The translations under genes were made by a program, and so were the position numbers. Below, in pieces: positions 1 through 24,450 of a stretch of 64,000 nucleotides of DNA. Source of the DNA: Larimichthys crocea (lineage: Eukaryota > Chordata > Actinopteri > Sciaenidae); NCBI RefSeq assembly GCF_000972845.2, contig NC_040017.1:23397606-23461605 (forward strand), written 5' to 3'. The stretch's first letter is position 1; each line of letters opens with the position of its first letter. The notes below the pieces were generated by a model. It made no database searches. It was not told the DNA's origin and saw only the letters and a list, made by a program, of their open reading frames with translations.

Positions 1-744
1 CATGTCATACCCCCTTTGTTTAAACGGTACAATCACCAAACCGTAAAATGAAAATTTGAGCCTTTATGGACGTTATGTGCCGGACCATTTCTTGGCTGGG
101 CTCAGTAAAACATCCTGTTTTAACGATTCCTTTAAGGGCTCTGGCTCCTGGTTCACTGTGTTCACTGTACCAGGAATCATTTAAATGTATTTGTTTGTTT
201 GCAATGAGAAAAATCACATTTTCCACTAAAATGTTATGTCCTTTAGGCAGGCCCTGCTTCACTACCTGACTGAATGTCGGAAATTTATTTATTTAATTAA
301 TATTCTGCTTACATGGTGCATATTTCAAAATTAATCTATGCTATTAACAAAATGTAATTGACACGCTGTAAACCTGGGGCCAGGTAGTGTTCCCACGCAG
401 GAGTATTGGTTGTTCATCAGCTCTCTGGGCAAAACATAATTAAGCTGCCATGTAGTTTGCTGTGTGCTTTGTACTTGATGGGTACTTGAAGGTGACAGGG
501 CATAAACACAACGCACAGAGAGTGGGAGGGAGCGGGGGACCATAGGGGTACAACAGCTCATTTTTACCCCAGAGTCCCTTTGCAGGTTAATCCAGCCATA
601 TGTACCACCCCACTGAAATGAACACACCCATAAATAACATAATTTCCACCTTAATCACTGCAGCATGCTCAAGATGAATGCTATTTGCATGAACATAGAT
701 AATGTCTTGAAAGCAGGGATTGGCAGATACAAAATAACACCCAC
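1..744. other. Region beyond the last recognised wdr95 exon
   Basis: The next wdr95 exon would be expected here or before the window start. No stretch with the correct phase, acceptor and family-like residues was convincing. Short open frames are present but none has coding character. Confidence 0.4.
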
Positions 745-14585
<13,841 letters not shown>

Positions 14586-15279
14586 CCTTTTTAGATGGTG
14601 TATCTCAGAGGCTGATGTGATGTAAGAAACCTACTTTAGTGCAGCACATTTCCTCAGTCTGACCTCCACAGAGATGTTAATCAGACAGATCTCACCTGAC
14701 ACTCACTCTAACATTACACCTGAGCAGAGCAGGTGGCCCCATGGTAACTAAGAAACCAAGAGTGACAACTGAGACTACAAAACCAAAGACAAGACTCTGC
14801 ACTTTGAGAGAAAACAGCTTAGTCACCATCTTAAATCTTATTTAAATCTGTTAACTGGTGTAGCAATTTTCAGGTAATTATCGTTTAATTCATCTCATGA
14901 ATGCATTTTTTTTTTTTACATTTTTATTACAGCACCAACAAAAGCATCATTAACATTCCTGTTTGATAGACTTGGAAAAAGAGTAGTTTACACTGCAAAA
15001 GAGGATAATGACTAATTAAATGAAATCAATATAACAAGTTTTATCCCGCCTTGTTATCGAACTGCAGACCAGGCCGCATAATGTCAGATAGCAGAATATG
15101 CGGGAGATCAAACATGAAGGCAGACAAATATCTTTTCATCATGTGGAGGTGTTTAATTATCACACAAATTCAACACAGAGATGACACAATAAATTAATTC
15201 TGCAAGCCAGTTTCAATTTACGATGTATTATCATTAGCATGAAGTACAAACACAAATAAACAAACATGAATTATAAAGT
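14586..15279. other. Intergenic spacer between tex26 and wdr95
   Basis: About 0.7 kb separates the tex26 stop codon from the wdr95 start codon on the same strand. It must hold the tex26 3' UTR and wdr95 promoter. Apart from the X-box-like site I see a poly-T stretch near 14908 and nothing else. Confidence 0.5.
14735..14748 (-). promoter_or_regulatory. Candidate X-box upstream of wdr95
   Basis: On the minus strand the site reads GTTACCATGGGGCC and sits about 150 bp upstream of the start codon at 14585. The first half matches the RFX consensus well and the second is degenerate. Position and gene type make it the most plausible promoter site of the set. Confidence 0.35.
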
Positions 15280-16952
15280 TCAGAGAGGTCCTGGCCAGCT
15301 TGATATCCAGTCTGGAGAGCATGAATTAAGCACGACTTCTGGAAGTTTATCCACCTTCTCCTTGTTGTTTGCGTAAGCATCTTTTCTCAGAATTGTTTTT
15401 ACAGCCTCCTTTTCTGCAAAGCGAAAAGACATAAATGAATCCATCTGTCACAATCAAAATCAGTAACAACCTTTTACTCAAACATTCAAAGGCAGAAGTT
15501 GATGCTGACCCTCCACAGGCAAAACTCCATGTAACTGCTGCAGCTCCTGCGGCAGCAGAGACTTCATCACACGTGTGACATTAGTTACTCTCTTTCCACA
15601 AAACCTGTCGTAGTTTGTCAAATCTGATCTGTTCTGCCGAGCCTGGACGTGCCTTTGCACAACAGTTGGAACTGCAGCACACAGAGGATAATGAACAGAT
15701 AGGAATCGTTAGGACTGGTGAATTGCAAGCGCTCTTGATTGTGTTTACACCTTACTTCAAGTTTTCAGTACCTATACCACGACAGGCCACTTTAGGATTC
15801 ATGCTGCAGTGCAGCATTTCAGGTCTTTGCTTTGGCTGGCGGTAGTTGTCCCTCATCTCTGTGTCAGTAGAGGGAGGCACTTTGCGCCTGTGGTTAGATA
15901 TAAGTTTTCTTTCTGGGTTATTATCGTGGTCATCTCCTGTCAAACAAGTTCCACAACAAGAAAGAAAAATAAGCTGTCGAGAGAAATGCTGATGGTTTGA
16001 TTCGGACATGCCTGTTCAGTTCAGTTGTTCTGACATGCTTAACAAGGCTCAACCAACAGACTTGTCCTACCTTGACGCATACTCATGAAGTCACATCTGT
16101 AGGTGGAGCGGTACTGTGCTGTCACAGCCTTGTGAATCTCCCCCTCAGACGGGGGACATTTCCAAGGTAAGTCGACATATTCAAAGCTTTGTGCTGCATC
16201 TCTAGGCAGCCTCCACATCATGAAAGCCTTGGGAGAAATGGCTTGACTTAAAGGTTACAATACACCGTGAGAGGTCAAACATAGCAATCAACTAAAAATG
16301 TAAAAATTAAGATCACACAGCCTAAATACCAACCTGACTGGGATGCGGGTTGTTTTTCCTCTGCCCTGATGCTGTTCCTGTGCGGATGCATTCAGGTTTA
16401 CAGGCTTCCTTCCAGCAAAAATCCTTGTTGTACACAGTTGAACCAAAAGGTCCAGAATGTGAACAGGAGTCTATAAATGAAGTTGATGTTGGGCACCTAC
16501 ATATGCGTCAATACAGACATACAATTACACACCAACACAAACAAACACACAAGCCCATAAATACAACTTACAGCAATATCTCTGCAGCTGAGTTTGGCCG
16601 GTAGACGAATTGTCTTCTGTTTGATGTTTCATATGGATCCCACCACTGTCTGCCCTCTACAAAAAATAAATATGACACATCTGACACATATTTACAATGC
16701 TGTAAGTGAATATTAAAGTATACCTAAACTTGACTCCATGTCTGTCCAAAATAATACTTTAGGATCATTCCAAGTAAAAAATATACAGCGTAACTGTAAC
16801 TGCAGCCTATCTAACAGTCTAAACATACGACTTAATGAGATAAACTTAACATATTACAGTAAACCATGATGTAATAGAAAAGTAAGAAAATAACAATTCA
16901 CAACTTTCAGTTTGTTAACAAGTCTCCTTCAGTCATTACCTTTGGTTGCCAT
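15280..16952 (-). CDS. tex26: Testis-expressed protein 26 (TEX26) orthologue, complete
   Basis: Seven coding exons join in phase: 16952-16940, 16656-16572, 16496-16334, 16230-16071, 15936-15772, 15671-15510 and 15413-15280, giving 882 nt (293 aa plus stop), close to the roughly 290 aa of mammalian TEX26. The first exon encodes only MATK plus one base. Residues near the N-terminus read [13 protein letters not shown], followed by [12 protein letters not shown] and the block [17 protein letters not shown], a pattern I associate with TEX26. The acceptor at 16496 is chosen because the nearer AG at 16474 would break the frame. There is no signal peptide or membrane segment; the protein is small, basic and repeat-like. 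It sits beside wdr95 and hmgb1 as in mammals, which strengthens the call. A role in sperm or cilia is inferred from the family name only. Confidence 0.78.
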
Positions 16953-16959
16953 TGGAGAC
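16945..16959 (+). promoter_or_regulatory. X-box-like motif overlapping the tex26 start codon
   Basis: GTTGCCATTGGAGAC resembles an RFX X-box with one extra base. It overlaps the tex26 start codon, so the resemblance may be partly coding constraint. Confidence 0.25.
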
Positions 16960-18546
16960 CACTGTTTTAGGATCTCGTGTTATAGTTGTTTTTGGTGTAA
17001 TGAAAAACTTTCCATTTGCATTCCCAGAAGAAAGTTCACTTCATGGACGGCTCACTGAAAAGCGTAACTGACAACTGTGGATCCTGAATATGAGCCTGTG
17101 TGTATAACAATTAGAAAGTTTTGCTTCCAGGGAGCTTTGTCTGTACAGAGGCACAGCTGATCCCTACAGGATGTTTCTAGGCGCTGTGGTTATGGAGACC
17201 TACAACATTTGAATGGCCACTGTGAGCTACTCAGCAGGGGAGATGTTGCATTAAAAATTCAACATTGCCAGAGATGCCTTATTTATGTCTGCCTGTCAAT
17301 GTACGTCCACTGACAGCGGTGGAAAATAACTAATTAGAATTAGAATTCAGACTCACTCGTAATGTGTAATTTAATTCTATTTATAATGTAGAGCTGCAGT
17401 GATTAGCTTCCAGCTATTTTGATAATGTCGCCCCACTTAAAAAAAAAAGTCTATACAAATACTGTCTTTCTTACTGAAAAATTCCAGTAATTGGATGGAA
17501 ACACCACAGCATGTCAAATTTATCAAGTCACCCAACCTGTACAAAAAAAACAGGTTGAGGGGACAAATGTCAACATCGTATCATGTCCTGTCCTACAATC
17601 TTTGTTTTGGTTTGGCTAAAGAAACTCTCCGAACTGCACTATGGTAAAAAAAGTAAAATATAAATAGCATCGTTCAATTCAGGAATTGACATTGTTTACA
17701 CTCCAACATCAGATTTTCAAACCAACATTGAAATTAATCACTGATACAAGTGAAATACTAATACAATAATCAATATTTGTTCATAGACATGCTGTGGTTT
17801 TCAAAGCAGTCATCCAGCTTCATTTGCATGCTGCTAAGAGCATCAGCTTGCATAGCCCTTCTTGGATTTTTTTCCCCCAACAGCAAAACAAGAAAGTAGT
17901 TGAGCCTAATGAGAGATTAATTTTGTATGCTGGGTTTATATAAAGGACATCAATTACTCTAGTAATCAAATAAACCACAGTCTATCCCTGTTTGAATGCA
18001 GGCCTCCACATGTTTTGCAGATTTGCAAATATTGAGTTTGTTTGCACTAATGTCATGTGCGAAAACTACTCATATGTACAGAGGGCGTCTTTCCCTGAGC
18101 TGTAATATGTATAATAATATGTATAATATACTTTAATATGTAAATTAGGTCATTATTAACTGTGATGCATGCAAAAGCTCACACCAGGTGAATGAAAAAT
18201 AAATGTTTGTAATGGTTTTTGGCAATTTAGTATATTTTCATGTCTGAACTGACTTAACTCAATTTATTACTGATTACTGTAAAACAAATAGGGGAGGCCT
18301 TCAGCACATACAGGTTAGTGAAGCCCACATACAGCCTTTTTGAGAAATGCACACTGGCTTCAGTTGTTGTTTTGAGCAGAATTTATTTCTTTTCAATCTA
18401 TCCACATGGACACACAGTTCAGAATGAACTCAAACAATGCCACACTGACAAATTTCAATCTCTCTTATATAATATATGATAGCTGCCATCAAACACTAAA
18501 CAGATATTGTAAATAGTGCCTTGTTACTTATGTGTCTTCAGTTTAA

Positions 18547-18632
18547 ATACATGACTTAGATAGATATAAATATAAATAAAAAACAGATAATACATGACTT
18601 AGATAGATATAAATATAAATAAAAAACAGATA
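18547..18632. repeat. Two-copy tandem duplication, 43-bp unit
   Basis: Two adjacent copies of an AT-rich 43-bp unit, beginning TACATGACTTAGATAG, look identical by eye, implying a recent local duplication. Confidence 0.85.
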
Positions 18633-19054
18633 TAAAAAAACATTCTTGATAATCCATCAGATGTCAGATGTAGACCGACTGTATTACATTTTTTGAAATG
18701 TATTGTATTTTCTGTTACAGGATATAAATCCTCCATAATAAACTCTACAACTCGAAACAAACCAGATAACAATACCACAATATGCTTTATTACTTTAATT
18801 TTCACAGTACACAAATTAATTGCATGTAACTCACACTTGGTGTAGTGAGGCACATTACAGGATAAATTATGAAAATTTTCAGTATTTTGACATGTTTGTT
18901 TTGTTTTTGTTCTTTACATTTATGCAAGTCATATTAAAGTTTCATTCCTTAATATCATGTACTGTAGGTAGTTACACAATTTGTATTTATCCTATGTCAA
19001 GTATTCCACAACCCATAGATATTTTGATAAAAATAAATTGTGTAAATGTTGTTG

Positions 19055-19139
<85 letters not shown>
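19055..19139. repeat. (CTAT)n tetranucleotide microsatellite
   Basis: About 21 perfect CTAT units run without interruption. The tract directly abuts a fish interspersed-repeat tail, so it probably grew from the simple-repeat tail of a retroelement inserted on the minus strand. Confidence 0.95.
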
Positions 19140-19375
19140 AGAATCAGAAATACTTTAATAATCCCAGGGGGAAATTATTTTTGTTACAATACTCCAGGTA
19201 TACAAACAAACAAAAACAACATAAGTAACCATCTATTAAGAACATAATATAAATATATATATAAACTATACATATATAAAAAGGTATATAAAAAATCAAA
19301 TTTACAGTTAAATAATGTGCAACAACTGCAAAAAGTGATGTTTGTGTCAGATTACAGAAGGGGGTGAAGATGGTG
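19139..19375 (-). mobile_element. Retroelement 3' tail relic next to the microsatellite
   Basis: The segment starts CAGAATCAGAAATACTTTA on the plus strand, the reverse complement of a very common teleost repeat end that finishes in a tetranucleotide tail. No coding part remains. Whether it is a LINE or SINE 3' end cannot be decided here. Confidence 0.5.
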
Positions 19376-19639
19376 GTGTGTATCTATCTATCTAAAATGA
19401 GTCGATGAATTAAGTAAAATTGAAAATAATAAATAACTAAAAACACAAATATATACCACCATCATATAGTGACACTCATTCTTTGTAAAACACGGTGATA
19501 AAGGTCTAATAGAATATATAACCACTTGAATGATAGTTCATTCATGATACATATCTATTTTTACTTCAGTGTACTTTTTAAAGTCTTGTATTGTAGTATT
19601 GTTCACACTGTGTTATCTCTCCTCCATGCTGAGCGTGTG

Positions 19640-20350
19640 TTCATTCAAGTTTAGCGCCATGGCCTCGTCGTGTTTCGGACAGCCAACTGCACAACACGCG
19701 TGACTGAGACCGCCGGTGTCCAATGAGATCCTCCACGGGGCTGACGGCAGCCAATGTCCGCCAGCCTGAGCCCGACACACAGGGATAAACACTGACGGGC
19801 TGCTCGCAGCCAAAAGACCGCGCACTGACGGAGCTTTTCGTCCCATTGTTTGAGACGTACCGACGCACACCGCTGCTGGCCTCTTGTAACACTTTGTAGT
19901 GGGGTAAGCATCCTCAGCGTTCACTGACAAAAACAAACCCGGTGTGTGCGTGTTTATGAATGAAACGGCGGCTGCACTGTGTGTATATCAGCGTTGTACA
20001 TTTGTAGTTGCATGACTCGAGCACGGATGGGCACGATAAGTAAAGCGGGCTGATGTTGAGCTAACTTAGCTGCACACTAAAAAAAAATCAACCGCGGCTT
20101 TAAAATAATAACACAAAACAAAATAAATAAATAACTCCAGCGAGCGATGACCGAGCTAATTTACTACGTGGCGGCCGTTGGCGTGTTAACGGCTAATAAC
20201 GGTAACTCCATGGTGATGACGAGCTGCCAACGGTCAACGGTCGGCCGTTGGTTGCGCTAGCTCGTTAGCACGGAGGTTGGTGCTGATGCAGCCGGAGGTG
20301 CGGTGATAACAGACGGGGGAGGAAGGGGGGGACATCCTCCGTCCGAGTAA
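19640..20350. promoter_or_regulatory. CpG-rich promoter-like region of hmgb1
   Basis: This stretch is clearly richer in CG dinucleotides than its AT-rich surroundings. It lies 0.6-1.3 kb before the first hmgb1 coding exon, where vertebrate HMGB1 genes have a CpG-island promoter and a noncoding first exon. The exact start site and the donor of the untranslated exon could not be fixed. Confidence 0.55.
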
Positions 20351-20495
20351 TTTGAATCATCCATACCAGGCCAGACTATTAATGTTAAATAAAAACGAAG
20401 CCAGCCGGTTTAATAAGAGCAAAGAACGGGCGTTTGTGTGTTAGCCGTTGTTAGCAACGTAATGATGCTTTTTTAATCAACCGTCATCATGGAAT

Positions 20496-20525
20496 TAGCC
20501 TAGCCTAGCCTAGCCTAGCCTAGCC
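20496..20525. repeat. (TAGCC)n pentanucleotide repeat
   Basis: Six tandem TAGCC units lie in the presumed first intron of hmgb1, just downstream of the CpG-rich region. Confidence 0.85.
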
Positions 20526-20984
20526 TTTAAAGCAAAGAGGACACAAAGCAAGATGGCTAACAGTCGATGCTAATGTATTCATCTGGCCCTGTTACGAGCC
20601 GGTTATATCAATGAGGGGAGGCTAACGTTACTATAACAGTATAACACGACACTGCTGCTTTTTCCTTAGCGCCGTGCAGACTTCGCTTTGGATGCATGCT
20701 GGAGGTAAAGCAGCAGTTAAAGTGTTGTTATTGTTGTTATTATTAAAATGAAGCATCATGTTGTGGCCTCTGCATACAATGGATTATCAGTCAGCTCCTC
20801 CTCCCACCTCCTCCTCCCCATTTAAACAATAGATGGCACTGACAAAGCAAAGAGGGCAGACAATTATAGGGGGGATGTTTTAGTTATTTTGCAACTACCT
20901 CTGCATGAATATATATGGATATGTTTACTTAAAACATATTTATTTACATTATAATTATTATTTATTTTTTAGGAATAATCCAGG

Positions 20985-21880
20985 ATGGTAAAGGATCCAA
21001 GGAAGCCGAGAGGCAAAATGTCCTCGTATGCCTACTTTGTGCAAACATGCCGAGAGGAGCATAAGAAGAAACATCCTGAAGCCTCCGTGAACTTTTCAGA
21101 GTTCTCCAAGAAATGCTCTGAGCGTTGGAAGGTAAAGTCGATTAATTAGTAATATATATATATATTTTTTTTAATTCTCTGTGTGTCTAGATTATTTTAA
21201 AATCTCTTGTCCCTCCTAAAGACAATGTCATCAAAAGAGAAAGGCAAGTTTGAAGACATGGCCAAACTAGACAAGGTGCGCTATGAGAGGGAAATGAAGA
21301 ATTACATTCCTCCCAAGGGCCAGAAGAAGAAGCGATTCAAGGACCCCAATGCCCCCAAGAGACCACCGTACGTACCACAATCAACTTTATGCAGAGTAAA
21401 TGATGATACCTTTTTTCAAACACTGACACATGTTTCTCCACAGGTCTGCGTTCTTCCTGTTCTGTGCTGACTTTCGCCCCAAGGTAAAAGGCGAGCATCC
21501 TGGACTCTCTATCGGAGATACGGCAAAGAAGTTGGGAGAGATGTGGAACAGCTCGTCTGCAGAGGACAAGCAGCCGTATGAGAAGAAGGCTGCCAAGCTG
21601 AAGGAGAAATACGACAAGGTAAATGGACCTTGCAAGACATTTATTTTTATTTTTAGGTCCATACGGGAAAGTTTCTTTTTACGATGGAACATTAAGATTT
21701 TCTGCGCAACACTTAACAACACGTCTGTTGTGCTCTCCTCAGGATATTGTAGCCTACCGCACGAAGGGCAAAGTGGATACAGCATCAGCTGCTACAGCAG
21801 ATGACGACGATGACGAGGAAGAGGATGAGGAAGAGGGAGAGGAGGAGGACGACGATGACGATGATGAGGATGATGAGTAA
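20985..21880 (+). CDS. hmgb1: High mobility group box 1-type chromatin protein
   Basis: Four coding exons (20985-21131, 21222-21367, 21444-21618, 21743-21880) give 606 nt, 201 aa plus stop. HMG box A covers about residues 8-78 and box B about 92-161. HMGB proteins bend DNA and act as nuclear chaperones; HMGB1 can also be released as a danger signal. The redox cysteines of HMGB1 are all present (in the contexts [16 protein letters not shown] and FLFCADF). The linker IPPKG and [15 protein letters not shown] favour HMGB1 over HMGB2 or HMGB3. The C-terminus is about 26 Asp/Glu residues broken by one Gly. The lysine cluster normally between box B and the tail is missing, leaving [11 protein letters not shown]. 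The exon layout matches vertebrate Hmgb genes, with an untranslated exon expected upstream. It could be either teleost copy (hmgb1a or hmgb1b). Confidence 0.9.
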
Positions 21881-22287
21881 TTGCATACGGATTGGATCTG
21901 AAGTTTTGTTTATGCCATATAACCCTAATATACTCAATTCACCATCTTGAAACAAGTCAGACTGAACAAGAACATGTGTATATTTAATGTTTTTAAGATG
22001 TACAGTGTTATTCTCCTTTTTTTGTAAAGTTAACACTACATATCTTCAGTTTGAGATTTTCTAGTGGTAGTTCTTTATTCTTGCCATATTCTGTAACAAT
22101 TTAGAAGGACTGCAAATCCGTATGAAATTAGTCTTTAGGTGTTACAACTCAAAAATGAGATTTCTGGGTTGGTAGTGTATTTTCTTTATTTTGAAAAATA
22201 TTTTTTTATGTGACGTCCCAATGTCTTTTTATTCTTTGAATACCACTCTAATATCAAATGCAGCTGTCGACATTCAAGAATGTCTTC

Positions 22288-22293
22288 AATAAA
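22288..22293 (+). terminator. hmgb1 polyadenylation signal
   Basis: A canonical AATAAA lies about 0.4 kb after the hmgb1 stop codon, followed within 30 bp by a T- and GT-rich stretch. Confidence 0.75.
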
Positions 22294-22319
22294 GGTCATT
22301 TTTCTTAAAATGTGTTGTT

Positions 22320-24450
22320 TGTTCGTCCTCTAATTTTAAGTTATCAAGACATCTCAAAGGCAAAAACCCAACATTAACATGGAGCCTATTAATTATGCAC
22401 ATGAATAATTCAAACACTAGAATAAGTGCAATACAGGACGTCAGCTCTTTGGCCTGGTTTCTGCTGTCAGATTGTACTTTGACAGCATAGTTACACTATT
22501 TAAAACTCAAAATGGTGTCAACGTTCTGATCCGTTGTAACTAAACAATATACAGTTTGCTTCAGGGAAATTTAAGCAACAAATGATATGAACACAGTCAA
22601 ATATGTCTTAGTTAGAAGTTAGAAGAGTTGAATCAATGCCCTGCGGTCTGAATAATATTGAAATAAACGAATGTTTGAGTTATCTAACAGCCTGATTTGT
22701 ACCCCATCTTGTGTTAGTCTTCCATATTTCTGTTTGTTTCCACCACATGTACTTGAAAAAAATGTACTGGTTGATTATTGTACTGTAGTTTGAGCAACCT
22801 AAATCCAGTAGGTGGCGCCATGTTTCAAATAAATTGCACACTATATGTAGTTAAAAGTTTAAACTACTGAGTCTGTTTTTGTTTTATGCACATGCAAGAC
22901 GATTGTCAGACATGATCATAACTTCATTCACATTTTCAAAGAAAGATCTCCAGCAAATAAAATCAGCCTAATAACAAAAGGGTTGCCTTCTGAAAACAGT
23001 TTCTTATAATGATTCATTTAGAAGATTAAGGACATAAAACTAAAGAGAAAGATCATATGATGAGCAATACAACAAAAAATGATGATGATGATAATTGTAA
23101 GTAAACTCTAATGTCACCTTGTTATATTATTGAGAAGATATAATTACAACCATGACACAGACACATTTTACCAACAAGACAAATAGACATACAAGTGTTT
23201 TGTGTTTTGTGACTAAAGGAGGATGAGTCCTTTCACTGCCCACGTCCAAAATACGCAATGTTGTGCATCTATTTTAGTCTCGCCAAAGTGTCCAGAGAAA
23301 AGTCCTTTTAGTGTTTTTGTGTGTGCATTTCCCCAGAGTGAGCCCTTTGCCTGGATAGAGTTCCCCCCTGTGTGTAATTGGAGACAGTCTCACAGTCACG
23401 GTGGCCTCACAGTCCCTTAAAGGGGGTTCACATGTCCGTTTATCAGGCTTTTCTCAGCAGCTTTGCCCTTTGCCATACAAAGAACTGTCCTCTCAAAAGT
23501 GTTTGCAAATATGAATGAAGCCACAGTGGGCTCCTTTCAGAGGGCGTAACAGAAAGAGATTTTTATCCTCAGTGTTCCTGCATGTAGTTAACATTAGGGT
23601 CACAACAGTAGTTTTTTTATTATGGAGGGCGGTATGCATTATGTTATATGTGACTGACTGCAAGGCACTAATAGCAATACAATGCCAGCAATTTATTATT
23701 TATAATAATATATATAATTATACATACAGTCTCTTCATTTAAATTCAGTTTTAACATTCAGTGCTCCTGTGTCATGTCGGCTCTCTTTTGAAACCTGTAA
23801 TTTAGAGCGGCTTTTTTTTTTTTTTCTTCTCTCTCCTTTCACCAATTGTATGAACGCCTTGCAGTCTCTGAATGCAGTCCACCCCCCTGTCTGACATGCA
23901 GTGAGAAAGGCTCGCTCTAGGCCACCTGACTAGAAGCAGCTGTTCAAAGAGGCCATTTCATCTCTACACGGAGGAATAAACTCAATAGTAAAATTCATGG
24001 AGAGAATATAAAACAGACTAATTCAGCAAAACGTAGTGATATATCTTATTTCTCCTCTTTTCTTTTCTCAAAAGTTTTAGTTAATTTTGTAACAAAAAGG
24101 CAAAGGCATACATGTGAACTAATTAATTAATTTAAAGATTATGGAGGCACGTTTTGAAATACATATCACAACTACAAACTCTGCTGCATTTTGTAGCCCC
24201 AAAAGCTTCCACTGCTGGATTTGCATAGAGTGATGTCAAAGGGGCGTGTCAGTTAGGATTACAAACTGAAGAGATTGAGTAATCACTATGGATACAGCCT
24301 TTATAGTTTTCCATTTGTCGGCCTTGTGTGGAGGTATTGCTGTGAGGTTTCCAGGACTTTTTCCACTGCTGCGTCTGTTTTCTTTTGCTTAGGATCTTAT
24401 TATTTTCTAATTATGACCAAGGAAGAGCCACCTACAAAGTAAACTTTATC
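22320..24450. other. Intergenic region between hmgb1 and the Fat-like cadherin gene
   Basis: This 2.1-kb region contains no recognisable exon. It must hold the promoter of the cadherin gene. There is a poly-T tract near 23811 and an AT-rich segment near 23700, but no motif I can assign. Confidence 0.5.

Larger units (their letters stand above)
16953..19600. other. Intergenic region between tex26 and hmgb1
   Basis: The two genes diverge from this 2.6-kb AT-rich spacer. I see no coding sequence. It contains a 43-bp tandem duplication (18547-18632), a long tetranucleotide tract (19055-19139) and a repeat tail next to it. Confidence 0.6.

Noticed and set aside
60..140. Possible next wdr95 exon on the minus strand (CFTEPSQEMVRHITS)
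   Set aside because: An acceptor and matching phase exist, but there is no convincing donor or stop and the residues do not match the family well.
560..580. Micro-exon candidate for wdr95 (about 10 nt)
   Set aside because: Such a tiny exon rests on chance splice dinucleotides alone.
18820..19247. Open frames with repeated YLSI units
   Set aside because: They are translations of the tetranucleotide tract.
19613..19936. Three overlapping minus-strand open frames upstream of hmgb1
   Set aside because: Open frames in several phases are expected in CpG-rich promoter DNA. They lack family resemblance and splice context.
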